Origin: Planctomycetota bacterium
GTDB taxonomy: Bacteria > Planctomycetota > JAJSAM01 > JAJVHW01
Assembly: GCA_024280885.1 (NCBI GenBank)
Contig: JAJRPF010000071.1
Span: forward strand, 62,001-126,000
Length of the DNA: 64,000 bases
Direction: 5' to 3'
Each line of letters begins with the position of its first letter. The first letter of the stretch is position 1. Below are positions 21,863-29,942 of the stretch, in pieces. The position numbers and the translations under genes were made by a program. Under the pieces are notes generated by a model. It saw only the letters and a program-made list of their open reading frames with translations. It was not told where the DNA came from and searched no databases.

Positions 21863-22858
21863 CTACCAGTCCGTATGCGCTTCCTTGTTCCGGACGAACC
21901 ACTGGAAGAGGAGTTCGCGGTACGTGCGGCTCGGGTGGTTGATCGTGTCCCAGAACGGGTGCAGGAGGCGATTGAGCTGCGGCAGGCGGTAGAGCGGGAC
22001 GCCCGGGAAGTAGTGGTGTTCGAGGTGGAGGTGCGAGTTCAAGAACACGAAGCCGATGAGCGGATCGCCATCGACGCGCGTGCCCCATTTCGCTGGGTCC
22101 GAGGCGTCGATCCAATAGTGCTGGCCGAGGCGGTTGATGGTGAAGGCGATGGGGAAGAAGACCAGCGCGGGCAGAAGATGCGCGCGGATCGCGATCTCGG
22201 CGCCGAGCGACGTCCAGAGCCACGCGACGACCGCCAGGTGAGCGAGGATGGTCACGAAGCGCTCGATCATGATCGTCCGCGCGAGCGTCGCGGGGTACTC
22301 ACGCATCGCTGTGTTGGCAGCCCTGCCGTAGATCACGATGAGCGCGGGTGTCATGTAGAGGAGCTTCACGAAGCGCGAATTCACCTTCGGTGAGAGGTTC
22401 GCGCGCTTGGGATCACGGTCCGCCGAGCCGAGTTCCTTGTGATGATCGAGATGCCAGCGCGTGAACTGCGACGCGGAGATCGCGCACGGCACGGCATAGA
22501 GAAGACCGAGAGCGCGTTGCACGCCGGGGCGCCGACGGGCGAAGACCGTCTCGTGAACAACGTCGTGCAGCAGGATGATGAACGAGAGGATCACGGCGCC
22601 CTGGAATGCGGCCACGGGCAGCCAGATCCACCAATCGTCGAAGGTCAGAAGCGCCCACCAGCACGTGGCATAGAGCCCGAATTGGCGTGCGGCAACGGCC
22701 AGATGGCGCGCCCCGCTCCGCTGATGCAGACGCTTCAGATCCTCACGCGAGACAGCCGCGCGGAGGCGATGCGCGAGATCCCCGCGGTGGGCGTGGAAGT
22801 ATCCCTCGTCCCCACCCTGCGGCGAGATCGCGATCGGGGGCGCTGCGCTGGTGGTCAT
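21863..22858 (-). CDS. Membrane fatty acid desaturase, 331 aa
   Basis: The three histidine boxes of the di-iron desaturase family are present in order: HDVVHETVF (HxxxH), WHLDHHKEL (HxxHH) and HLHLEHHYFP (HxxHH). Two pairs of hydrophobic spans lie between them (LLTFDDWWIWLPVAAFQGAV, and FVTILAHLAVVAWLWTSL with HLLPALVFFPIAFTI). The enzyme should insert a double bond, or a hydroxyl group, into an acyl chain at the inner membrane using O2. Position or substrate cannot be told. It is divergent from plsY (82 nt between starts), so a lipid-related control region may be shared. Confidence 0.9.
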   Translation of the reverse strand: MTTSAAPPIAISPQGGDEGYFHAHRGDLAHRLRAAVSREDLKRLHQRSGARHLAVAARQFGLYATCWWALLTFDDWWIWLPVAAFQGAVILSFIILLHDVVHETVFARRRPGVQRALGLLYAVPCAISASQFTRWHLDHHKELGSADRDPKRANLSPKVNSRFVKLLYMTPALIVIYGRAANTAMREYPATLARTIMIERFVTILAHLAVVAWLWTSLGAEIAIRAHLLPALVFFPIAFTINRLGQHYWIDASDPAKWGTRVDGDPLIGFVFLNSHLHLEHHYFPGVPLYRLPQLNRLLHPFWDTINHPSRTYRELLFQWFVRNKEAHTDW

Positions 22859-22940
22859 GCGTGGGCCGTGGTCATGCGAGAGAGGTAACTCATTCCGCGA
22901 TCAGTCTACCGCGCCGCCGCCGAGCCTGTATCCTCCGCGC

Positions 22941-23633
22941 ATGCCGGAGTTTCTGGTGATCGTCGCCTCCTACCTCGTCGGGTCGCTGCCCTTCGGGCTG
23001 CTGCTCGCGAAAGCCGTGGGCGGTCCGGACCCACGCCAGAGCGGCAGCGGGAACGTCGGCGCGACGAACGTGGCGCGCGCAGTCGGGAAACAATGGTTCC
23101 CCGTCGCGCTCTTCCTCGACGCGGCGAAGGGTGCGATCCCGGTCCTCTTCCTCGCCCCCATCCCATTCACCGACCCCGAGGTTTTCCTGCCAGCGAGACT
23201 CGCGCAGTACGTCCACCTCGACCCCGTCGACCATTCACAGGTCTTCGTCGCAGCCGCGTGCGGTGGCGCCGCGGTCGCAGGCCACGTCTGGAGCATCTTC
23301 CTCCGTTTTCGTGGCGGCAAGGGAGTGGCCACGACGGCGGGCGCTCTGGCGGCGCTCGCATGGCTCCCGTTGCTCGGGTCCGTCGCCGTCTTCTGCACGA
23401 TCCTCCTCGCGTCCGGGTTCGTGAGCCTGGCCTCGGTTGCGGCGGCCATCGCCATGCCTCTACTGGCGTGGTGGGACGAGCAGCCGAACGCGGTTCTCTG
23501 GTTCTCGGCCACGGTCGCCGTCGTCATAGTGATCCGTCACCACACCAATCTGTATCGCATCGTGACCGGGACCGAACCCGGTCTACACAGCTCCGCACCG
23601 ACCGCGGAGACGCAGGGAGAAACACGTGTCTGA
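22941..23633 (+). CDS. plsY: Glycerol-3-phosphate acyltransferase PlsY, 230 aa
   Basis: PlsY transfers an acyl group from acyl-phosphate to glycerol-3-phosphate, the first step of membrane phospholipid synthesis. The signature loops are intact: SGNVGATNVARA (motif 1), FRGGKGVATTAG (motif 2) and a final RHHTNLYRIVTGTE (motif 3), separated by about five membrane spans. Start ATG 22941 (MPEFLVIVASYLVGS) was chosen over an upstream frame extension because it begins the first membrane span. It overlaps gpsA by 8 nt; together they supply and use glycerol-3-phosphate. Confidence 0.95.
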   Translation: MPEFLVIVASYLVGSLPFGLLLAKAVGGPDPRQSGSGNVGATNVARAVGKQWFPVALFLDAAKGAIPVLFLAPIPFTDPEVFLPARLAQYVHLDPVDHSQVFVAAACGGAAVAGHVWSIFLRFRGGKGVATTAGALAALAWLPLLGSVAVFCTILLASGFVSLASVAAAIAMPLLAWWDEQPNAVLWFSATVAVVIVIRHHTNLYRIVTGTEPGLHSSAPTAETQGETRV

Positions 23634-24666
23634 CCACTCCACCGACGCCACAGGGCCCGAGAAGGCGCGCCCGGTGATCGCCGTGCTCGGGAACGGAGGC
23701 TGGGGGACCGCGCTGGCGCTCGTGGCGCATCGCAACGGAGCCGACACGCGCCTCTGGGGCATCGAAGCGCCGTACGTCGCCGAGACCGCGAAGCTGCGCG
23801 AGAACCCGCGCTACCTGCCGGGCATCGTTCTCCCGGATAACCTGCTCTTGACCTCCGACGCCGCCGCAGCATGCACGGGCGCGGAGCTGATTCTCTGCGT
23901 CGTCCCGACGCAGTTCGTCCGGCCGACGCTGATCGCTGTGGCAGACGGACTCCCGGCGGACGTGCCGATCATGTCGTGCAGCAAGGGCATCGAGAAGGGC
24001 ACGCTCATGCGCCCGACGGAGATCATCAACGAACTCGCCGGTCCGCGTCCGCTCGCCGTGCTCTCCGGGCCGAACCATGCGGAAGAGGTCGCTCTGGGTC
24101 GTCCGGCTACCGCGGTCGTGGCCAGTCCGGACGCGGGTGTGCGCGACGCGATCCAGAGTCGCTTCTCCGACCCCGGCTTCCGGCTTTACGGCAGTGACGA
24201 CGTCGTCGGCGTCGAACTCGCAGCAGCGGTCAAGAACGTCATCGCGATCGCCGCCGGCATCCTCGATGGACTCGAACTGGGAGACAACGCGAAGGCTGCG
24301 CTCATCACGCGCGGAGCCGTGGAAATCTCCCGACTGGGAGTCGGTCTCGGTGCGCGCCCGGAGACGTTCTCGGGGCTGGCCGGCATCGGTGATCTGATCG
24401 CCACATGCGTCAGCAGCCACGGTCGCAACCGTCGCGTCGGCGAGCGTCTGGGCCGAGGCGAGCGATTGGAAGACGTGCTCGGGACCATGGTCCAGGTCGC
24501 CGAGGGCGTCGCGACGACTCGCAGCCTCGCCGAGCTGTCGGCAAAGGTCGGCACCGAGATGCCCATCTGCGAAGTCGTCCATCGCATCCTCTTCGAGGGC
24601 CTCCGCCCGCGTGACGCCCTGCACCAGTTGATGACCCGTGAGCTACGCCAAGAGACCGAATCCTGA
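23626..24666 (+). CDS. gpsA: NAD(P)H-dependent glycerol-3-phosphate dehydrogenase, 346 aa
   Basis: GpsA reduces dihydroxyacetone phosphate to glycerol-3-phosphate for lipid synthesis. Near residue 18, VLGNGGWGTALALVA is the dinucleotide-binding glycine loop (GxGxxG). CSKGIEKGTL, LSGPNHAEEVA, the catalytic Lys in ELAAAVKNVIAIAAG and FSGLAGIGDLIATCVSSHGRN-RR are family landmarks. GTG 23626 is the start, lying inside the 3' end of plsY, so translation is coupled. Confidence 0.95.
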   Translation: MSDHSTDATGPEKARPVIAVLGNGGWGTALALVAHRNGADTRLWGIEAPYVAETAKLRENPRYLPGIVLPDNLLLTSDAAAACTGAELILCVVPTQFVRPTLIAVADGLPADVPIMSCSKGIEKGTLMRPTEIINELAGPRPLAVLSGPNHAEEVALGRPATAVVASPDAGVRDAIQSRFSDPGFRLYGSDDVVGVELAAAVKNVIAIAAGILDGLELGDNAKAALITRGAVEISRLGVGLGARPETFSGLAGIGDLIATCVSSHGRNRRVGERLGRGERLEDVLGTMVQVAEGVATTRSLAELSAKVGTEMPICEVVHRILFEGLRPRDALHQLMTRELRQETES

Positions 24667-24723
24667 GGCTCCGGTCGTTCGGAGACAGGTCGCGACGTGA
24701 CCGAATCCGCGCCCATCAGACGG

Positions 24724-25941
24724 TCAGAGCGTCGTCGGAAGCGGCCCCCGCGTCAGTCGGTAGAGCCACGCCGGCGCGCCCCGCACAGTGCCGACGGTGC
24801 GCAGCAGCGCAACGGCGGCGCGCGGATGGAGAAGTGCGGCCTGGAGGGCCCGACCGGCGGCCAGTCGAACGCGCATATCCTTCCTGAAGCTGGCGGCGTG
24901 CGCGATCGCGGCCGCGCGCACGGTCGCGGCCGACAGCGTGCCGTTGCGGGCCCTGGCGGCGAGAAGTGCGCGCGCAGCGGAGACCCCTGCCGCAAGCGCC
25001 ATCGCCTGTCCGTCACCCGCGAGCGGTGCAATCAATGCGGCGGCGTCCCCGCAGACCAATGCGGGGCGCGGGCCTTCCGTCGGTACGGTGCGCCGGTCGA
25101 AGCCGAAACCCGCAGCGGACAGACGCGAGGCATCGGACGGCACCGACAGCCACCAGCGCCGCGCGAACGGCGGGCTCTGGGCGGCGATGTACTCGAGTAA
25201 GCCGTCAGGAGTGCGACCGGCTGCCGCCCACGTCGTCTCGGATGCCAGCGCGCAGATGTTCACACGTCGCTCGCCGCCGCAGCGGACCTCGTTCAGACCA
25301 ACGTACGCGCCCTCGATGAAGTGCAGTTCGGTCAACCCGGGAAGCGCCGGACCGCGAACGTGCAACTTCACAGCCACCCACCGCCGACGCGGACGGCTCT
25401 CGACCCCGCATCCGCCGTCGATCCCACGCGGACGCGCCAGGCGGCCGGTCGCGACGATCAGTGCGTCACCGCGAAACGACGTCTTCGCAGTGGACACGCT
25501 GACACAGGCGTCGTCGCCTGCCACTCCGACCACGCGCGCGGACTCGCGGATCTCGACACCGCTCTCGCGCACCGCGTCCGCCAAACGTCCGTCGAGATCG
25601 AAGCGAGAAACGCCGCGTCCCGGAGCCGGCAGTTCGGAGCGAATGTCCGCGCGGACCTCCCCAGCCTGCGACGCCGTGGCGCGAATGCCCGTGAGCCGCG
25701 GAGCGTCGAGCGCGTCCGGCAGACCCTCGACACCCAGCGCGACCAGCGCCGCCTCGGCATCCGGTGACAGGTACTCACCGCAGATCCGCGACCGCGGGTA
25801 CGTGGTCGCCTCGAGGACGGTTACGTCAACGCCCCCACGCGCCAACACGCCAGCAGCGGCGAGTCCCGCCGGTCCCCCACCGACCACCAGCACGCGCGCG
25901 CCGTCGCGAACGGCGGCATGAACGGCACCGACGGCCGTCAT
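24724..25941 (-). CDS. FAD-dependent oxidoreductase (SrsC/geranylgeranyl-reductase-like), 405 aa
   Basis: The N-terminal VLVVGGGPAGLAAAGVLARG is a flavoprotein FAD-binding fold. The CGEYLSPDAEAAL segment after the first strand pair, and GDAAALIAPLAGDGQAMAL near residue 290, are typical of the geranylgeranyl-reductase / aromatic hydroxylase branch. ATG 25941 overlaps the methyltransferase stop by 4 nt; a longer open frame upstream is antisense-like shadow. In phenolic-lipid operons such as Streptomyces srs, a flavoprotein hydroxylates the polyketide ring after methylation. By context this gene probably has a similar tailoring role, but reduction of an isoprenoid or alkyl chain remains possible. 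Confidence 0.8.
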   Translation of the reverse strand: MTAVGAVHAAVRDGARVLVVGGGPAGLAAAGVLARGGVDVTVLEATTYPRSRICGEYLSPDAEAALVALGVEGLPDALDAPRLTGIRATASQAGEVRADIRSELPAPGRGVSRFDLDGRLADAVRESGVEIRESARVVGVAGDDACVSVSTAKTSFRGDALIVATGRLARPRGIDGGCGVESRPRRRWVAVKLHVRGPALPGLTELHFIEGAYVGLNEVRCGGERRVNICALASETTWAAAGRTPDGLLEYIAAQSPPFARRWWLSVPSDASRLSAAGFGFDRRTVPTEGPRPALVCGDAAALIAPLAGDGQAMALAAGVSAARALLAARARNGTLSAATVRAAAIAHAASFRKDMRVRLAAGRALQAALLHPRAAVALLRTVGTVRGAPAWLYRLTRGPLPTTL

Positions 25942-26678
25942 GCCGCACCCTCCGCCGTCGGGAGACCGCTGACCGCCCACCGCCACGCCCAGACACGCCG
26001 CCAACGCAGGTCGAGCGCCGTCTCGCCCGCCAGGCGGCGCCAGTCCGCCGCTGTGAAAGCGCGTGCGACCGAGAGCGGCGCGTCGGCGCGGATCAACCGA
26101 TTGCGCGAGACCGCGCCGGTGATCAGACGGATGAGCAACCACGGCACGGGATGGCGGTGAAGATCGTTCACAACCACTCCCACACGCGCGATGCGCCCCA
26201 TCGCCGCGAGCGCGCGCGCCGCATCGTCGCCGTCGAAATGGTGCAGGAAGAGCGCTGCATGAACGACATCGTACGAGCGCGCCTCGATCGCAAAGAGATC
26301 CGCGCGCGTGGCCGTTGCATCCGGCAGATCGCGCAGCTGACGCGTGGCCTCCGCGACCGTCTCGGGGTGGAGATCCGCGACGGTGACATGGACATCGAAA
26401 CCACGACGGCGCCCCCACGCGAGGATCGTCGGCACCGCGTCTCCCGAGCCGCCGCCGACGTCCAGCACCGATACCTGACGTCCCGGCTCGAGCCGGACGC
26501 GTCGCGCCAAGTCGTCGAGTGCGCGCGTCGACGTCGCGTAGCCCCCGAGGCGACGATTGATGACGCGGAGTTCGCGCAGAGTCTCGCGCAACTCATCGCC
26601 GCCAATCGTGTCGATGGCATCCATGAGTTCGGGACCGGGTACGCGATCTCGCATCGACGGGGGCCAGATCGGCGCCAT
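25938..26678 (-). CDS. Class I SAM-dependent methyltransferase, 246 aa
   Basis: VSVLDVGGGSGDAVPTI is the SAM-binding motif I; VTVADLHPETV is the acidic end of strand 2; ARSYDVVHAALFLHHF is motif IV. This is the small-molecule methyltransferase fold (Methyltransf_25-like). It starts at 26678 (MAPIWPPSMRDR; a second ATG is eight codons on), 1 nt after the polyketide synthase stop, and its end overlaps the flavoprotein gene. The middle position in a type III PKS operon suggests O- or C-methylation of the resorcinol, pyrone or quinone product. Confidence 0.85.
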   Translation of the reverse strand: MAPIWPPSMRDRVPGPELMDAIDTIGGDELRETLRELRVINRRLGGYATSTRALDDLARRVRLEPGRQVSVLDVGGGSGDAVPTILAWGRRRGFDVHVTVADLHPETVAEATRQLRDLPDATATRADLFAIEARSYDVVHAALFLHHFDGDDAARALAAMGRIARVGVVVNDLHRHPVPWLLIRLITGAVSRNRLIRADAPLSVARAFTAADWRRLAGETALDLRWRRVWAWRWAVSGLPTAEGAA

Positions 26679-26679
26679 C

Positions 26680-27864
26680 TCAGACCGGGCCCGCTGCCGC
26701 TGCGTGATAGGCAGAGCCCTGCGTCCGCGGCGCCGGCGCCACGCGTGCCGGACCGCGCGAGAACGCGAGCGCTTCCAGAGTCAGACCGGGCCCGAAACCG
26801 AGCATCAGCCCTTGCTCACCCTCCTGCAGTCGCGCGAGTTCGCGTTCGAGGACGAAGAGCACGGTGGCGCTCGAGAGGTTGCCGTGGGCGCGCAGCGCAG
26901 CGCGCGACGCGGCGAGATCGCCCGGCGCCAACGTAAGCGCCGACTCGATCCGCGCGAGGATGGCCGGTCCTCCGGGGTGCACGCACCACGACGCGATCTC
27001 ACGCCCCTCGATGACGGGCGCAACGAACGCCGAGATGTCGGCCCCGAGGAGTTCCGGGAGGTACGAGCTGAGGCTCATGCGAAAGCCGGTGTCGCCGATC
27101 TGCCATGCCATGTGGGCGCCGTCGTCGGGAACCACAAGCGACGCGGCGTGCGCAGGACGAAGCAGCGCCGGACGCGTCGAGTGCTCGCACCCGACGACGA
27201 CCGCCGCAGCGCCATCACCGAAGAGCGACGCGGCGACCAAGGCATCGCGTGTCGCTTCCGGCTGCACGTGAAGTGAGCTGAGCTCAACGCAGACCAAGAG
27301 CACTGTGCGACCGTCGCGGGAGAGCGAGCGGGCGATCCGCAACCCATTGAACGCCGCCTGGCAGCCCATGAAACCGATCAACGTGCGCTCGACGTCGGGA
27401 CGCAGTCCCAGGAGTCCCATGAGAACAACATCTGGCCCCGGAGCGACGAAACCGGTGCACGAGACGAAGACGACGTGATCGATCTCCGCTGCGCGCACGG
27501 CTCCTGAACGCAACGCGCGCCGCGCCGCCTCGGCGGCGAGTGGCGGCGCGTGCTCAGCGTAGAGCTCCATCCGTCGGGCGGTCGACGGCGACGGACGCCC
27601 GAGGAGAAGCCCGGGATCGTCCTGCGTGAACCCGGCGACGCACGTATGGCGCGCATCGACGCCTGCCAGCCGGAAGACGCGCCGCACGAGCTTTCGGTCG
27701 GCGTCCACCACGTCGGCAAGCGCCTCGGCGGCGTCGGCCTGACGCAGTCGATGCCGCGGCAGTGCCGTGCCCAATCCCAGAACCGCATCCCGTGCGAGCT
27801 GCAAGCCGAACCTCCGATGAGGCGTCACGGCCCGCTGCGTCGATGAGAATTCGCAGGAGCGCAC
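26680..27864 (-). CDS. Type III polyketide synthase (chalcone/stilbene synthase family), 394 aa
   Basis: The enzyme extends an acyl starter with malonyl units and cyclises it to an alkylresorcinol, alkylpyrone or similar phenol. The Cys-His-Asn triad is intact: Cys168 in GFMGCQAAFNGLR, His296 in CVHPGGPAIL, Asn329 in HGNLSSATVLFVLE. The GFGPGLTLEAL loop closes the active site. GTG 27864 gives the longest frame; an inner GTG at 27828 is an alternative start. It leads a three-gene operon with a methyltransferase and a flavoprotein, an order known for phenolic-lipid pathways. The long-chain starter is inferred from that context. Confidence 0.92.
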   Translation of the reverse strand: MRSCEFSSTQRAVTPHRRFGLQLARDAVLGLGTALPRHRLRQADAAEALADVVDADRKLVRRVFRLAGVDARHTCVAGFTQDDPGLLLGRPSPSTARRMELYAEHAPPLAAEAARRALRSGAVRAAEIDHVVFVSCTGFVAPGPDVVLMGLLGLRPDVERTLIGFMGCQAAFNGLRIARSLSRDGRTVLLVCVELSSLHVQPEATRDALVAASLFGDGAAAVVVGCEHSTRPALLRPAHAASLVVPDDGAHMAWQIGDTGFRMSLSSYLPELLGADISAFVAPVIEGREIASWCVHPGGPAILARIESALTLAPGDLAASRAALRAHGNLSSATVLFVLERELARLQEGEQGLMLGFGPGLTLEALAFSRGPARVAPAPRTQGSAYHAAAAGPV

Positions 27865-27902
27865 TGACAGCGGTCGCCGCTGCGAGTCCGAACGTGGATC
27901 GC

Positions 27903-29264
27903 CTACCTGAGGTAACCCGCCATCTTGAGCAGTGCTTCCTGCTCTTCTGACAAACGGCCCTCGTCGGCGCCGGGATCATTCAGCTCCAGCGCCCTGGCAC
28001 GCCACCTTGTGGAGAGCGCGCGCCAGACGGAAAGCGGCGCGAGAGCGGCTTCCGGAGGTTCGTCAGGCTCGAACGGCGTCGGAGTTGCGGCTACGTCGCG
28101 ATCATCGACGAGCGCCGCACTCCCCTGAGCGGGGTTCAGGCGCAGCGAGATCGCTCCATCGGTGACCGAGAAGAAGGGCTCGTCCTGACGCAGCGTGACG
28201 GTGGACTCGACGACGACATGCGACGGCGCGGGCGCCGCGCCCATCAGGTTGCGACCGAGCCAACCGCCGGGCGGGAGCGCGCCGGTGAGCGCGACGAGCG
28301 TCGGCGCGAGGTCCAGGTGCGCCGCAAGATCACCACGAACCACACTCTTCGGAACACCCGGACCCGCAAGCAGCAGCGGAACGTGGGTCAACTGACGATT
28401 GACAGACCAACCGTGATCCCAGCGCGGTCCCGTATCCCACGACAAGCTCTCGCCGTGGTCACCGACGACCGCGATGACGGTGTTCTCGACCAGTCCGCGC
28501 GCCTCAAGCTCGTCGAGGATATCCCCCAGCGCAGCGTCGGCCGCGCGGACCTCTGCGGCGTAGAGACGATCCGCGAGGCGATCGGCGCCAGCCGCGTCCG
28601 CAGGAACTGTCTTCACCCATTCACTGACCGGGAAGGGCGCCGGCCCGGCATCGCGATAGAGTTCGAGATCCACGAGCCCCTCGGCGAAGCGTTCCTCCGG
28701 CACATACGGCGTATGCGGCTCGTAGATATGCACCCAGAGAAAGAAGGGCTGATCGCCGGTCTGATCCAGGAACAAGTTCGCCCGCTCGCGGACCCAGTTC
28801 GCGCGTGACTCGCGACGATCCTCCCACGCGTCGAAACCGGTGTGCAGGATCGGGTAGGGCGCGAGCAGGCCATGCCCGCCGAAGAAGCCGGTGCGGTATC
28901 CGCGCTGCTTCAGAAGACTCGCGACGGTCGGGCCGCGAAACCGGTTGCCGAAGGTCGTCCAGAAGCGGACACGATGCACAGGCGGCGGCTCGCCAGTCGC
29001 GATCGTGTGCAGGCTCGGCAACGTGAATGCCGCAGCGGAGAATGCGTTCTCGAAGAAGGTCGAGCGCTCTTTCAATTCGTCGAGCCGCGGCGTGAGATCG
29101 ACACCGTCGCGCTGCGCACCGACGTGATCCGCGCGCAGCGTCTCCACAGTGATCAGGAGAACGTTGGCTCCGGGGGGGGCGATCACCTCGCCGCACGCGG
29201 AGAGATTCGCCGCGGCGGCGGCCACGGCGAGGGAGAGTGCGAGAGTGATGGAGAAGCGGCGCAT
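27903..29264 (-). CDS. Sulfatase-fold lipoprotein lacking the formylglycine motif, 453 aa
   Basis: A signal peptide ends in a lipobox (NLSAC, Cys24). The alkaline-phosphatase/sulfatase fold follows: LLITVETLRADHVG (metal site 1), FTLPSLHTIATG (nucleophile loop), VHIYEPHTPY and VVGDHGESLS (metal site 2). In active sulfatases the nucleophile loop reads C/S-x-P-x-R; here it is T81-L-P-S-L85, so neither the modifiable Cys/Ser nor the Arg is present. Thr could act as nucleophile, as in phosphotransferases and phosphodiesterases of the same superfamily. So a phosphotransferase, phosphodiesterase or inactive relative is more likely than a sulfatase. It is divergent from the ECF sigma gene and 38 nt upstream of the PKS gene. 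Confidence 0.75.
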   Translation of the reverse strand: MRRFSITLALSLAVAAAAANLSACGEVIAPPGANVLLITVETLRADHVGAQRDGVDLTPRLDELKERSTFFENAFSAAAFTLPSLHTIATGEPPPVHRVRFWTTFGNRFRGPTVASLLKQRGYRTGFFGGHGLLAPYPILHTGFDAWEDRRESRANWVRERANLFLDQTGDQPFFLWVHIYEPHTPYVPEERFAEGLVDLELYRDAGPAPFPVSEWVKTVPADAAGADRLADRLYAAEVRAADAALGDILDELEARGLVENTVIAVVGDHGESLSWDTGPRWDHGWSVNRQLTHVPLLLAGPGVPKSVVRGDLAAHLDLAPTLVALTGALPPGGWLGRNLMGAAPAPSHVVVESTVTLRQDEPFFSVTDGAISLRLNPAQGSAALVDDRDVAATPTPFEPDEPPEAALAPLSVWRALSTRWRARALELNDPGADEGRLSEEQEALLKMAGYLR

Positions 29265-29390
29265 CCGAGTCGGTCTCTACTCGCGAAGAACGCACTGGGC
29301 GTGCCCTGCGACGCATGGAATCGCCCTCGGTGATGCAGAATTGTGCAATGGCGAAAATCCGTCCGGGGGGACGGCGCGTCTGAGGGAGGA

Positions 29391-29933
29391 ATGGAGCAAC
29401 AAGATGACCCGGTGACGGCCAGGTTCCAGGCACTGCGAGAGCGCCTGCTCGGCACCGCGTACCTCGTGATCGGACATCGCGAGGATGCGCGGGAGATCGT
29501 GCAGGATGCCTTCGTCAAGTGCTGGCGGAACCGTCGTCGTGCTGCTGAGGTCCACGACCTCGAAGCCTGGATCTTCAGTGTGCTCCTGAACACCGCCCGG
29601 GACGCCCGTCGCCGCAAGAGAGTGCGGAAGGCGGAGTCCCTGCCGACGGAGGACGCCATGCCGACACCCGCAGTCACGGGAACCGATCCCGGACGCCGCG
29701 CAGCAGCACGTGAGTCGCTGACGCGTGTGCGTGCAGCAATCCACGAGTTGCCCGAGGTGGAGCGCGAGGTCTTCCTGCTGCGCCAGAACGGCGACCTCAC
29801 CTACGAGGGCATCGCCGAGGTACTCGGCTGCCCCGTCGGCACGGCGAAAACCAGGATGCGCAAGGCCCTGCAGCGTCTTCGCGAAGCCATCGAGCCCGCG
29901 GGCGACGCCTTCGGACCGCTTCCGAGCGCCTAG
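29391..29933 (+). CDS. ECF-type RNA polymerase sigma factor, 180 aa
   Basis: Region 2 (LLGTAYLVIGHREDAREIVQ, DAFVKCWRN) and region 4 (AIHELPEVEREVFLLRQNGD, YEGIAEVLGCPVGTAKTRMR) are both clear, joined by a variable linker, with no region 3: the two-domain plan of extracytoplasmic-function sigma factors. ATG 29391 follows GGGAGGA directly; GTG 29343 upstream is in frame and could also be used. The gene ends 9 nt before a membrane protein whose cytoplasmic N-terminus looks like an anti-sigma domain, so the pair should form a sigma/anti-sigma switch that responds to an extracytoplasmic event. Confidence 0.9.
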   Translation: MEQQDDPVTARFQALRERLLGTAYLVIGHREDAREIVQDAFVKCWRNRRRAAEVHDLEAWIFSVLLNTARDARRRKRVRKAESLPTEDAMPTPAVTGTDPGRRAAARESLTRVRAAIHELPEVEREVFLLRQNGDLTYEGIAEVLGCPVGTAKTRMRKALQRLREAIEPAGDAFGPLPSA

Positions 29934-29942
29934 GAGAACGCC

